A stretch of DNA of 64,000 nucleotides from Oxytricha trifallax (taxonomy: Eukaryota; Ciliophora; Spirotrichea; Sporadotrichida; Oxytrichidae): positions 109,405 to 173,404 of the forward strand of contig ARYC01017223.1 of assembly GCA_000711775.1 (NCBI GenBank), read 5' to 3'. Under the pieces are notes generated by a model. That model saw only the letters and a list, made by a program, of their open reading frames with translations. It did no database searches and had not been told where the DNA came from. The position numbers and the translations under genes were made by a program. This document shows positions 21,401 through 33,559 of this stretch, piece by piece. Each line of letters starts with the position of its first letter. Positions within the stretch are counted from its first letter, which is position 1.

Positions 21401-23539
21401 ATGTCAACTTACAGTCTTTTATGGTTAGTTAATTTTCTTACCTCTCAGCAAAGAATCTACCAGAGTGCCTTATACTCTACTATAATAGTATATCAAGGTA
21501 GATTTTATCATTATTATAATAAAATATATCAGCAAACAAAAATAAGCGCTAACATTTTGAGAAGAGCGGCATTACTTGGATCAAGCCAATAAAAGTTATC
21601 ATTCCAACAACCAAGAAAAGTAGAGACCAGAGACGCTTGTACTCAGTGGAAGCCTACTTATGACAACTTTGACCAGTCTAGCTTTGAGATTTAAATAAAA
21701 GTTAAGTAGGAGGTTATCAAAGAAGCTGTGCAAATTGAGGAGGAGGTTAAACAACCCGACATAGAGCATTAATAAATACCAGCCAAAGTTGACTATTAAT
21801 GCAAAGAATGCAATAAACTTTTCCCTTACAAGTCAACTTATAAGAGACACTTGAGAGATATACACAACGATATGCCAAGGTTATATCTCAAGCATTAAAA
21901 GAAAGATGGAAAATATGTCTGTGAGTTCTGTGAGAAGGCATATTCTCATACTAGAGACCTCAAAGTGCATTTAAAGAAAAAGCATAATCAAAGTTTTGTC
22001 TTTATTCATGAACCTACAGGTAATAGATTGCTCTAAAAGAGAAGATCAAGAAACCCAGTGGAGTCTCTTAGAGTTGAAGTCTTGAAGTAAGTTAATATGA
22101 AGAAAGTAGTCGAGAACTTTCCAATCTCTGTGAACAATAAAATCATGGTTAAAATAGAGTCAATGAAGATTCCTATATTAAAATTATTAACTTAGATTCT
22201 TGCCTAGAAAGCTACCTCACTCTTGAAGATAAAATAGAGAAGAGAGTCATTACAGATGACTTATATACTTACAAGATATATCCTTTCAATTGCTTCCATG
22301 CTGATGACAAGTTCAAAATGGAATTTGCTAATGAGTATTATGCTCTTTAAAAGGTAAAATTAAATGAGTGCAGGCATATCATCTAGCTTGATGCTATTTT
22401 ACTTGGTAAAGATCATGTAGCCTTCAGGCTTCCTTTACTTGAAATGACTTACAGAGAATTCTTATCTGACAATAGATGTCAGAGATAAATTGGCTAGATA
22501 GTATAGCAAATAGTTGAGGGGATAGAAGAGCTTCACAAGCTAGGCTATGTTCATATAGACTTAAATCCAGAGAACATCATGATGAACTTTCAGCCTCTTA
22601 GAGTTTTTATTATTGACTTCAACAGAGCTCAAAGAGTTAGCTAAAATAGCATTTTTATCAAGAAATAAATCAATTAATCAACTTTGTACATTTCTATTTA
22701 AATTATATTAATTTTATTCTATTTTTAGGTACTCTACCGCATTTAAGCTGTTTTGCGGTAGAGTACCTTAATTATATTAATTTTAAAATAAATTAAATTT
22801 AAATGCTTCAAACAAAAATGTAATTAAGCTTATACAAAATATATAAATTAAATATGGAAAAAAATGGAAATAAATTATAAAAATCTCTATATTAAGCAGC
22901 AAGACTAAAAGATCTAATATTTTCTGCATCCTAAAATTTAAATAATTATAATTAATTAATAATTTTTAATTTATATATTACTTTTTGTATAAACTTAATT
23001 ACATTTTTGTTTGAAGCATTTAAATTTAATTTATTTTAAAATTAATATAATTAAGGTACTCTACCGCAAAACAGCTTAAATGCGGTAGAGTACCTAAAAA
23101 TAGAATAAAATTAATATAATTTAAAAAGAAATTAGTAATGTTGATTAATTGATTTCTTTCACGATAAAAATGCTATTTTAGCTAAATGCAAGCCACTGCA
23201 TTAGGAAATGTATACGGCACTCCTGGATTTTTCCAGGAGAGAGAGGATTGGAGAGATGGATATACTTAATGGGATATATGGGCTCTAGCAGGAATAATAA
23301 TAGAGAGCGACATGTCAAGAAACGATTACTTTTACTGCAGGGGTGAGAGAGATTCTAAGCAGAGAATCAAACAATATCTCTATAAAAATAAAATAAATGG
23401 AGGTCTCAGAGAACTTGGATACTCAACTATTATCAAGCCAAGCTAAGAGAATTAACAAACAATAGAAATAATCAAACATGAACTTAAAAAGATAAAATTC
23501 AGAGAATTGCCACATGACTCTAGGCTTATGTTTGTGTGA
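21401..23539 (+). pseudogene. TBE 57 kDa zinc-finger/kinase gene, interrupted
   Basis: Two C2H2 fingers (CKECNKLFPYKSTYKRHLRD; CEFCEKAYSHTRDLKVHLKK) precede a protein-kinase-like domain with HKLGYVHIDLNPENIMMNF and FIIDFNRAQRVS, ending at TGA 23537-23539. A frameshift near 22180 separates the two parts. A 541 bp insertion (22645-23185) interrupts the kinase domain right after DFNRAQRVS; the reading continues MQATALGNVYGTPGFF after it. The catalytic HRD is HID and DFG is DFN here. Confidence 0.85.
22637..23185. mobile_element. 541 bp foldback MITE inserted in the TBE kinase gene
   Basis: Long inverted repeat. The ends read TAAAATAGCATTTTTATC and its complement. The arms contain a nested hairpin built from GGTACTCTACCGCA and its complement, once in each arm. 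TTAGCTAA flanks it at 22637-22644 and 23178-23185 (8 bp, itself a palindrome, so the duplication length is uncertain). It has no ORF. Precise excision would restore the kinase frame. Confidence 0.85.
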
Positions 23540-24839
23540 AATGTTTTAAAAAATCGCTTGTTATACTCACTTAAATTATTAATATTTAAACATTAAACCC
23601 CTATATTAATCCTAGTAAAATCCTAATAAAGTAAGCACTAACAGTCTACTTTTATCAATCAAAAACTCAATCAAACTAATGAAAGGGTTTTGGGGTTTTG
23701 AATGTGTCTATTTTACTAAAGGTGATATTTGTTACAATGTAACAAACATCAAAATCGGGTCGAGTACCCTCAAAGAAATGAAATTATCTCAGGCAGCGAT
23801 TTTTTCATGACTTGACTCTAGAAGGAATAATGTAAATCAAAACATACGCTACATGTTCCATCCTACTCAAAATTCATGGAAAAATCACTCATCGAGATGT
23901 TTCAATTTTAATGAAAGTCAAAAAGAAATTATACGAATTCGTGTATTTTAACGATAAAAATGAGTATGAATTTCCTGATGAAAGACTCAAAGATGATAAA
24001 ATGTAGATCTTGATTAAATGCACAAAAAACTTATTTGAACCAAGTCCTCAAGTAATTTGGTTGAAGATATAAGAAAGGAAGAAGTTTGGGGCAAATAAAT
24101 TTTTAAAATCGATTTATCTCGATGGGGTAAAATATTTTGTGAATACTATAAGAATGAAAGTTAGTCTTAAATTTTGATTTTTCTCTACATCTTATACTTT
24201 TAAAATTTTTTCATAGCTATTTCGTATAAAGAGATATTAATTTATCAGGAGTTAAAAATTTTAAAAGTTAAATTTAAAAGGTCTACAGTTAAGACATGAT
24301 AAATCTAATTTGATTTATCGATGAGTCAAATTATTGGCTGTTAAAATAAATCAAATTCAAATCAATCTCATTTGAAACGATACTATAAAAATCAAAAAAT
24401 ACTAAAAAAATTCCATATTTAATTTTATTTTTAATTTTATTTTTGTAATTTCCCATTTTAAATCTATTTTGATCATATTATTGGATTATTTTTGGTCTTA
24501 TAAAGATCTTTTAATATAATTTAAATAAAATACATTTTGATGTTAATGTTTTTATTAAATGTAATTTATTTTGTGTTTTTTGTACAAAATAAAAAGTTGT
24601 TTTTAACGTTAAATTCATAAAAATAATCAAAATACTTACATTAATTTTATATAGTTCAAATTTATTTATAAAAAATGACATATCTTTCAAAAATAAAAAA
24701 GTAATTATTGCTTATAGTATAGTTTTAATTAAATTATTGTTTTTTTAACCATCTACTAAATCACTATTTACACCTAAGCTATTCCATAAATTATAAATTA
24801 AAATTTATAATTTTTTATTTCATAATCACGATTATAGTT

Positions 24840-25447
24840 TCAATACTTGCTGATTTTACTTTCAATAGTATCAATAGTGTCAGCTAAAATCTAAATTCTA
24901 TATTTTAGCTTTTTGTTCTCTGCCTTGGCTTCACTTAGAATTTTGTTTGTCTCCTCATCATTTGAATCTTCTTAATTGTTTAATATATATTAAACTATAC
25001 TATTATTATTAGTAATATTATTTAACAAATTTACTATAAGGGTTCATTAATAAAATAAAGACTAAATTATTTGTGAAATTTAATTGGGTGGAGATATAAT
25101 CACTTCAAGGGACTGACCAAGCGAGGTTCTTAAAGCCAATAAATCCTGATAAATCTGGTTTTGAAGTTTAGTTACGGGGTCAACGTGTAGCTGCTCATCT
25201 ATAGATATATAAAATGTTAATAATTATTGCATTAATTGGATAATCTAGCCTGTTTCTGAAAGACACAAATACTATAATTTAGTAGAATTTTATCCAAATT
25301 TTATGATTTTACACAGTAAAAAATAGGATATTTTAGACTATGCATTTGTATAATTTATAGTAAACATAGTAAAGAAACAAACTTACTTTACAAATCTCCA
25401 AGTTTGTTCAAATTCGATTCCAAATTTTGATAATCAGTTGCGGACAT
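24840..25447 (-). CDS. Small coiled-coil protein, unknown function
   Basis: It starts at the ATG at 25447 (MSATDYQNLESNLNKLGDL). A GT-AG intron (25199-25386) joins it to NEQLHVDPVTKLQNQIYQDL, LALRTSLGQSLEV. Pointer CAATTAA then joins IISPPN to QEDSNDEETNKILSEAKAEN, KKLKYRIQILADTIDTIESK, and TGA follows at 24840. It is about 125 residues, mostly helical. The C-terminal heptads resemble the N-terminal leucine zipper of animal arginyl-tRNA synthetase, but it stops right after, so this is only a similarity in coiled-coil type. Confidence 0.7.
24979..25086. other. IES, pointer CAATTAA (- strand)
   Basis: TTAATTG (+ strand) at 24972-24978 and 25080-25086. Removal keeps the coiled-coil frame open. 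Confidence 0.78.
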
Positions 25448-26601
25448 TTTATGTTTTTTTGATTGATTAATATTTATTAATTACTTATTTATTTCATTTA
25501 TAATACTAAACAATTAGAATTATTTTCATATGAAATGAGAATAAATATATGATTTTAAGATATTAAAGTAATCCTATAATATTATTTATTAAATTAAAGA
25601 TACTAATTCATTATACCATAAAGTATTAGATAGGGGATAAGGCCGAATTTAAGGATTTTTCTCCATCGAAATGATAAAGAATATATATATTTTAATTAAA
25701 TTTTCAAAGTTAGTATTTAACATGAGAAGTTTAAAATAATCAAAAATTATTACACCTACTTGTATTAAGTTTGAGTATAAGAAACATGTAAGCTTAAAAA
25801 AAGTGAAGATATTTAAGAAAATCTTAAATCAAATCATTATTGATACCTTAATTTTTAACTTTCTACTATCTGAAAAATATTTCTCGCATTTTAAGGAATA
25901 TTTTACATATTACTTCCTAAAATCAGAGCGCTTATAAAGGTAATTTAAACTATAATAAGTAAATTTATATATCAAATAATACCCAATTTAAATATCTACT
26001 TTTAAATTCCAACTAATCTGTTAATAATTCAAAATATAGCAGCTATAGTAAGCAAAATTTTAACTAATAATTGTAGTAGTTGTTGTTGTAGTTATAAAGT
26101 TCAGTGATTAATTAATAGTCTAAAATTTATATTTCTATTGTTATAATTTAGAGCCTGGTAAATCTCTGAAATATTATACATGAAAAGAGAGCATGATATA
26201 GGCTTAAATTTAAAATATTGCTCTCATATTTCACATATTTACTTCATTGGCTTATAATAAAAAGTAAAAATTATTAATGATTCATTAATTTTAACGCTTA
26301 AATATATTTTAATTTGGCATTAAAATGCTATATAAAAATAGTATTTAATTTTTATTTATAATCATCGAATTTTAGTAAATATTTATAGCAATTTTCTGTG
26401 TTTTTAATTGTTTTTTTATTTTGACTTATATATTATTAAATTGAAAATAAAAAAATTTAATATATTATAAATCGATAAAAAGAGCAATATTTATTAAAAA
26501 AAGTTGAAATTCTTTTCTAATTTTATTCTGAGATATTTATAATCTAAAATTATATTATACCAAGCTCTTTCAATTAGCATAGGATTTTAAGTCGACACAA
26601 T
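25448..26601. other. AT-rich intergenic DNA
   Basis: No convincing coding, tRNA or repeat structure seen. Confidence 0.5.
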
Positions 26602-26658
26602 CAAAACCCCAAAACCCCTTAATGAGGTTTATAAGTGCTTTAATTTGTAGGGAATTTG

Positions 26659-28111
26659 TTAGGGGTTGGGGTTATTAATAGGTTTTAAATGTGGTAGAGG
26701 CCTGAAGTTTATCTTACTTAACCACAACTCTATCTGCTCTATTGATATGTCTGATCTTGAGATTGGTTTTATTATTATTGACTCTGCCATTTGTTTCATT
26801 GATTGAGATACTCTTGTTTTGTCAATAAATTGCTTTATTCTTTGTTTGGATCCTTCTCGCACCTTGTAGACTAATATTCATTGCGCGGCATATCGCAATC
26901 TATGATTATTGCCGCCATAGCCCACACATCCCATTGAAAGTCACCATCTCTCCAGTCTTCTCTTTCTGGATAATAGCCTGGAGTTCCCATAACACTTCCA
27001 AGCCTTGATACTTCCACTCTTATTGCTCTGTTGAAATCAATAATTGTTACTTTCACGGGTGAAAAGTTCAACATTATATTCTCAGGCTTGAGATCCCTGT
27101 GAACAAAGCCTAACTTATGAAGTTCTTTGATACCTTGAATAACTTAGGTTGCTATTAATGCAAGCTATCTATGATTTCTTTGATCAGATATGAAATCTCT
27201 GAGTGTCATTTCAAAGAGTGGTAGTCTGAAAGCCACATGATCTTTGGCTAGTAGAACAGCATCTAGCTTTATTAAGTATTTGCACTCTTTAAACTTAGCC
27301 TGAGTGAGTACTTAATACTCATTAGTAAACTCCATTTAATATTTATCATCACTAAGGAGATAGTTGAAAGGATATACCTTGTAAGCATACTGATGATCCT
27401 TAATAACTTTCTTGTCATAGGAGTCCTCTAGAATTAGGTAGCTTTAGAGAGAAGTATCTAAATCAATCTATGCTAGTACTGGAATTTTCTTGTATTATAT
27501 TTTAATCATGATTTTAGTGACCTCTGATGCTAAGAGGTTGCGTGCAATCCTCACATACTCTGATTCGCTTGCTTGTTAAAGCTCAGCAGCTTAAAGAGGT
27601 TCCCTTGCTTTTCTTTTGTTGAGCAACTTCAGTTGAGTGTCTTAATCTTCAACTTCTATCTCTTTCTTGTGGGCTTTTAAAAGATGCTTCTTTAAATCTC
27701 TTGTATGAGAGTACTGCTTATGGCACTCAAAGCAATCATACTTTCCATCAACTTTGTCATGCTTTAAGTAAACAGTAGGCTTAGCTTCCTTATGGACCTT
27801 CATATGCCTGTACCAGCTAGATTTATGAGTGAAGTCTCTTTCACACTTCTCACAAAAATATACTTCAACTTCCTCTGCTTACATAGAAACTTCATTTCTA
27901 ACTTTCTCCTCCTCTCTGTCTCCGACACACTTGTTTGCCATTAATTTTCTATTATTAATTTCTATTTTAATAACAGAGACCTCAAGTGATAGCTCTGGTT
28001 GTTCTTAAGTGAGTTCATCTCACAGCTATCACACTTTTTATTGCTGCCAAAGGTAAGTCTCATTTAGTTTGATGGAAGTGCTGTTGTTTTTCTTAAAATG
28101 TTAGCGCTCAT
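26659..28111 (-). pseudogene. TBE 57 kDa zinc-finger/kinase gene, frameshifted
   Basis: It starts at the ATG at 28111 (MSANILRKTTALPSNQ). Two C2H2 fingers (CEKCERDFTHKSSWYRHMKV; CFECHKQYSHTRDLKKHLLK) are followed by a kinase domain retaining GFVHRDLKPENIMLNF and TIIDFNRA. An N-terminal frameshift separates the start from the fingers, and another near 26865 separates the kinase C-lobe from the last 65 residues (GSKQRIKQFIDKTRVSQS). The activation-segment DFG is DFN, as in the other copies. Confidence 0.82.
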
Positions 28112-28550
28112 ATTTAAATTTGATTTAAAATTATAAAACTGCCTCTATAACTGAGAGCTTATATGAGAGCTTTGCAAGTCTACAAGTTTCAAGGGAGGTT
28201 TTTGGAGTACTAGAGAAGAAATATGAGTGTTAAGAGACGATCCAGCTCTAAATATGGGTGAGGAAGTAACCATTTTTACTTTCAATAATAAGTTGATTAT
28301 AGTACGTACCGATTTAGGAGGTGCACCTAATTAAGTACGTACCAATTTAAATTTAAAAATATGGAACTATAACAGTAGAAATTGATATCAATCTCTCAAG
28401 TTTGAAACCAGTTCTCAAAACTTTCTCCATATCCTTCTTAGAGGTTGACCTCCTATAGGATGCCCATATTTAATAGTAAGTTTTACAGAGGTAAATAATT
28501 GAAATCAATAAACTTAAATTTGAATATCATTTCTTAGATCTGTAAACAAG

Positions 28551-29337
28551 ATGGAGTCAATGAATGATGCAATGAAAAGAGTGCAAGCACAAGAATTGAT
28601 TCAAAGATTTAGAAGCAAGGAGGATTTGCATCGCTACCTGGTGCAGCAAGGTAATGAACTCATAGTAACTAATCTTGATTATGTAGTTGGTTTGTTCTTG
28701 CCAACGATGGAAGGTACTAAAATTTCATTTCTAAGAGCAATACTCTGCGAAGAGAAGAAAGCTTTGAAAACTTAAGATGTAAAGTTTGCAGAGATTCCAA
28801 ACTATCCAGAGATTTCAGTGACTAACTTATATGATGATGCTATGAACGACCCAGAGGTTTCGCAGTACCTTCCCACTAAGAAGCAGTTGTTAAACAAACT
28901 ACCTGAAAGAAACTATTTCTTTGGCATACTTGCAACAATTAAAGGTGATTACTTGAAAGAAATTATTCAAGAATCTCATAAGAAGAGGTACAGCATCTCA
29001 TCAGAAGATAAGGAAAAGCAAGGGATCAAGATAAGTGAGAGCTGGCTATCAGAGCTGCAGAAGCACCCTTATATTTCTAGTAAGATTTGTAGCTTAACTC
29101 TTTAGAAAAATCTGGAACTGGCATCTTCTTGATGAAGGAATAGAGCAACCTTCACAGAGAGCGAAAGTCGCAGACAAAGTATGAAGTTAGCAAGAGACTT
29201 TATTCAAATATTTAGCCTCCAGAGTCAATGAACATAGATGCTGGAGCTGGCAGCAAGAGAAGAAACTTAGGAGGAGGGAAGCAAGAAGTAGAAGAAAAGA
29301 AAGAGAAGCCAGCTCCCTCTAAAGAATTTTAAATGTG
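28551..29337 (+). CDS. TBE 22 kDa protein, copy 2
   Basis: It starts at the ATG at 28551 (MESMNDAMKRVQAQELIQRF; RSKEDLHRYLVQQGN). The core FAEIPNYPEISVTNLYDDAM and LPERNYFFGILATIKGDYL continues to about 29138. A frameshift near there precedes the conserved tail NIDAGAGSKRRNLGG, ending at TGA about 29337. Confidence 0.78.
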
Positions 29338-29379
29338 ACTCATATATTCATTAACTTAACTACAACACTTATTTATATA

Positions 29380-30415
29380 CATTCACTCTCCCTTCTTTAG
29401 CACACTTTTAAGCCAATAAATTATCTACTCTCTTCGCTGAACTTTTAATAAAGTCTACTGTATCGATAGGTAGGTCATGAATCAAGTGGTAGAGCAGCAG
29501 TTTCTTGTAATGGCCTTTTAATATACCCCAATAGAACTCAATTCCATTTAACTGTGGACTGTAAGGTACGTTGAACACTGGCGTTATTCTAAGTTGTTCA
29601 TAACTCTTCCTTGTTTCTTTAGTCTTATGAACAGAAAGATTATCAACAAACAGTATAATATCTTATTCAGGGTACTTCTCTCTCAGCTGCTCTAAGAACT
29701 TAATATACTGCTCTGTCTTAATAGAGCGAGGATGAATAACATAAGTTTCTAAACCAGCATCCTCGCTAATACCTCCAAGAATTGCCATTGTTTATACCTT
29801 GACTTTCTAGTCATATACTTCTATGTTGCTATGTCTCTTATACCAAGACTTCTAGATGAAAGTGTTGAATGTAAACACAGCCTCATCAGCATGAATAAAC
29901 TTAATATTATTCTATTAGGCTCTCTGCATTTAATTATAAATATAATTTAAGTTGTTGTTGTAAAAGGCAGAGTGAAATCAATTACTCTCTTGATACGATT
30001 AACACCTTTGTAAGAGATACCTTTTCGTTTATAGATGTTGGCTATAGACTAAGTAGAGATCTTCAACTCAGGGAACTGGCGGTGAAACATAGTAGCTCGT
30101 TAGTCGAGAGAGAAGTGAGCCCAATACTTCAAAGTTTTTTCATTAATAAGATAGTCAATGTGCTTCTATTGAAACTTTGACTTCCTCTAAGGCATAGAAT
30201 TCAGCTATTATTGCTTAAGTTATACTGCTTTAAGGCAGTGGTAGCGAACAGTTGAAGGACTTCGCTTTAAGAGCAGTGTAATTGACTTATAATTAAGTAC
30301 TGGTTTGACTTACTCACTGTATATATCACATCCAAATCGCAGTTTAAACACTAAATCTATATACTCCTCATCATAAATAGACCCCAAAAGCTTGCTATTT
30401 TTGTCTCGCATTTAA
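29380..30415 (-). pseudogene. TBE 42 kDa transposase, one frameshift
   Basis: It starts at the ATG at 30415 (MRDKNSKLLGSIYDEEYIDL). The N-terminal part is in register; a 1-nt loss near 29975 (in the LPFYNNN region) shifts the frame. Downstream the catalytic segments FIHADEAVFTFNTF, LFVDNLSVHKTKE and LNGIEFYWGILK are all kept. Otherwise the best-preserved TBE transposase here. Confidence 0.85.
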
Positions 30416-30519
30416 TTAATAACCCCAACCCCTAACAAATTCCCTACAAATCAAAGCACTTATAAACCTCATTAAGGGGTTTTGGGGTTTTGAATGCTAC
30501 TGATAGGCTAAAAAGCTCT

Positions 30520-30909
30520 TCATTGAGCGGCGTTGCTCTCCATTTTGTTAAAGCCATAGCTTTCTCTGTTGTTGTTGCTATTATTCAACATATATTTATA
30601 TTTGAAATCTCTTTAAATAAATAAAATCGGATTAATAGAATAAAATTTAAGAGTCTACGCTTTTAATTATGGTGATCTTTCTAATCAAATAAGTTAGTAA
30701 CCCCACAAAAACATTGAATAAATAAGTAAATTTAAGATTGACTTTGACCTCGTTCTTAGTGTGTTGCTATTTTAGCTGTTGCTGCTATTGATGATGTAAG
30801 GATTTGATGATATACGCGTTCTCTAAATGGCAGACGTTGTTTCAAACGAGATCTTGGCAGAGGAATTGATCGTATTCGTCTTCGTAGTTAAAGAATTAAC
30901 GAACTCCAT
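30520..30909 (-). CDS. Small S/N-rich protein or gene 3' end in two MDSs
   Basis: Pointer AATAGCAACA (+ strand TGTTGCTATT at 30573-30582 and 30762-30771) joins ISSNPYIINSSNSQNS to NNNRESYGFNKMESNAAQ with a TGA at 30520, only ~28 bp from the TBE no. 2 end. The upstream MDS starts with MEFVNSLTTKTNTINSSAK at 30909. An in-frame TGA just upstream of the ATG means it is either a complete ~66-residue product or the last two MDSs of a longer gene. Other frames are open too, so frame choice is moderate. 30910-31563 shows nothing clear. Confidence 0.45.
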
Positions 30910-31639
30910 GCATCATATTGTATAATTTATTGCGTAAAATTTCATCATAATTTTTCAGTATCTTTTGAGAAAGTAGGTAATTTTTTATTTGAAAAAAAAA
31001 GATTAATCCTAAAACTTGATTACTTTGATATTCATTAAAATAATCAAATACTGGGTTAATATATAACAATAGATAGAAAAGTTTTTATTTAATTTAATTA
31101 ATAAAATTCACAGAATGTAGAAATGAGAAGAATTTTTATGAAATAAGATACTTAAACTATGTTTTGCCGTTAGAAAAAATAAAGTTTTAGAAATATATAA
31201 TTAATCAGAAAAAAAATTAAATAGGTTCTGACTCAAAAAAACTAAGTATATTTTGTAATGTGATAATACTGTTTTTTAACATATAATCAAAGTTTGGAAG
31301 TAAAAGTGGAAATATTAAGCCTAAAAAAAGTGGAAGCCATTATCGATATTAAGATTAAGAAATAGCTCTATCCAGTTAATTTAATAAATTTATGCTGAGG
31401 ATCAAAAGATAAATAAAAATTAATATACATACAATCAATTATATATTGTATGATCCACATATCAGCATAATATCTTGATCTTTATGGCATTTAATAATTA
31501 AAAAAATGCAATCTAAGAGTTTGAAAGATATTTAATATATAAAAAAACTACACTAATTATAATCAAAGCCCCATAATCCTTTAAATTAGATTTTTAGTAA
31601 TTTTATTTGTAGGGTATAGTTGGAGTCTTATTCGGGTTT

Positions 31640-32746
31640 GTAGAGAAATAAGGCCAAATTGCAAAATGAGAAATAGAAATTTGAAAAATTTACGGTCGAT
31701 TAATGATGAGAAATATGTAGATTTACTGTTTGAGCTTATGTATTGTAGGAGTATTGATATAGACTAAATCAGCTGGTGCTAAATTTTGCAGAAATTACAA
31801 AGCTTCTATGTTAGAGTGCCTCAACTGTTAGGTATCAATGCTTGTTATCTTTTTAGCACTTGAGTTATGTTAATTTAAAAAATATTGCAATAAAATAAAA
31901 GTTCTCACATGTTCATATTGACTACCTGTACGACTCGATGACTTTAAAGTATTGGGCACATTTTCAACTTAATTAGCATGCTGTGATGTTCCATTGCAAA
32001 TTTCTTGGCATACGTATCTCTCCAAAGACTATAATGAATGTTTACAGGAGAAATGGTATTACCTTCAAGCCTGTCAACAGAGAGAAGAGAGTGATTGATT
32101 TACACTGCCATTTTATAGTAATAATTTAAAATATATTATAATTAAATGCAGAGAGCAGTCAATAATAAAATCAAACTCATACACTCTTATAAAGCTTTAT
32201 CCACCTTCAACACCTTTATTGATATATCCTGGCATAGAAGTATGATAACATTGATTTTTTTAATATAAATTTAAAGGCTTTTACTCATGTAATTTTAGAT
32301 GGCATTATTTGAAGATTCAGGATTAGAAAATTATTTCATTGATCCTCTCTCTAATAAGTTAGAGGGGTATATAGAGTTCTCATAAATCTAAGATAAATAT
32401 AATGACTAAGAATTCATCCTGTTCGTTGATAACCTCTCAGTTCATAAGACTAAGGAGTCTAAGAAAGCTTATGAAGAGTTAAACATTACTCCTGTATATA
32501 TTGTTCCTTACAGCCCTTAATTTAATGGAACTGAATTCTACTGGAGTTAAATCAAGACCCACTACAAGAAACTGCTGCTATATCACCTAATGCATGACTT
32601 GACTATAGATACAGTAGTCTTGATTCAAAGCAGAAGCAAGAGAGTGAGTGTAGATAAGTTAACAATTTGCGCAAGAAAAGGAATAATGAATGTTTATAAA
32701 TAAGTATTACACTTAAATGAATTAATTAAATCACATATATACTGAA
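31640..32746 (+). pseudogene. TBE 42 kDa transposase, decayed
   Basis: Recognisable pieces only: EFILFVDNLSVHKTK and NGTEFYWSQIKTHYKKLLLY survive, while the first catalytic segment is eroded (HSYKALSTFNTFI-like, out of register). Multiple frameshifts. Confidence 0.75.
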
Positions 32747-32779
32747 CTCTTAAATGGGTTTGGTTTCCAACTCCTTTTT

Positions 32780-33476
32780 TTTCTCCTGTGCCTAGCTATG
32801 AACTATATTTCTTTTCTCTGAGCCAGCACAAGCATCGATGTTCCTTTCATCTAACTTTAAGACATCTTAATAAAGCCTCTTGCTCACTTCATTAATCGTC
32901 TCTGATTTTCTCTCTCTGTTAATTTTGCATGTTTTTTTCATTAGGAATATACCAGTACCATGCTTCCTTACAAAACTATGAATCAAAGCTTACTTGAGAT
33001 TAAAATGCTTTATTTCTTTAAATCATCAGAAGAAATAGAATAGAGTTTCTTGTGATTACTTCAATGATTTCTCTGAGATAATTCGCTTAAAGTGTGTAGA
33101 GAATACCAAAGAAGAAACTCCTTTCTGAGAGCTTGTTAGAGTTGTTACTTTTTAGGAAGTAACCAACAAACTTTTCGTCTTTCATAGAATCCTCGTAGAG
33201 ATTAGTGACAGAAATTTCAGGATAGATAGGTATCTTTACCAACTTAATTTCAATTTTTTTGAAAGCTTTCATTCCATCACAAAGAATAGCATTTAAAAAT
33301 TATATTTTGGTATCTTCCATAGTTGAAAGGAATAAACCCACTATAGTATATGGTTAAGTATATGTTACATGCTTACCATTTTAAGTGAGGTATCGATAGA
33401 GATCTTCCTTGCTTCTAAATCTTGAGATAATTTCTTAAGCTTCAACCCTTTTAATTGTAAAACTCATAGATTCCAT
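32780..33476 (-). pseudogene. TBE 22 kDa protein, decayed
   Basis: It starts at the ATG at 33476 (MESMSFTIKRVEAQEIISRF, then RSKEDLYRYLTQNGK). The core PIYPEISVTNLYEDSM and LSERSFFFGILYTL is present; the 3' half is broken. Confidence 0.75.
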
Positions 33477-33559
33477 CCTTGGTTCTTCTACTATTAAAGA
33501 TTTTCAAACTTTAGTTTAAAGCCTTCTGGATTCTATTATTATAAATCTTAGAATTAAAC

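Larger units (their letters stand above)
19099..23700. mobile_element. TBE transposon no. 1 (42k +, 22k -, 57k +)
   Basis: Telomere-bearing element of hypotrich ciliates. The ends are imperfect C4A4 repeats: left CAAAACCACAAAACCC, right GGGTTTTGGGGTTTTG. They are flanked by AAT on both sides (19096-19098 and 23701-23703), the ANT target typical of TBEs. It has the standard three-gene layout. The length is 4602 bp including a 541 bp secondary insertion, so about 4.06 kb without it. Confidence 0.93.
15738..24473. mobile_element. Large palindromic (foldback) element, invaded by a TBE
   Basis: Two arms of about 770 bp are reverse complements at high identity: left 15738-16505, right 23701-24473. 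The ends read ATCAAAATAGATTTTAAATG with AACAGCCAATAATT further in, similar to the small element at 758-1465. Each arm encodes, pointing outward, the same ~130-codon frame (KITHRDVSILMKVKKKLYEF; NLFEPSPQVIWLKIQERKKF), right-arm copy at about 23777-24175. Between the arms are a decayed long ORF (16.4-18.7 kb) and TBE no. 1, inserted exactly at the inner edge of the right arm. No transposase could be recognised in the element proper. Confidence 0.7.
26602..30492. mobile_element. TBE transposon no. 2 (opposite orientation)
   Basis: Perfect ends CAAAACCCCAAAACCCC and complement, flanked by AAT on each side (26599-26601 and 30493-30495). 3891 bp. The three TBE genes run in the opposite direction from those of no. 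1 and no. 3. It has slight damage only. Confidence 0.95.

Noticed and set aside
24840..25447. Arginyl-tRNA synthetase
   Set aside because: Only the coiled-coil N-terminus is similar; the frame stops after ~125 residues with no catalytic domain.
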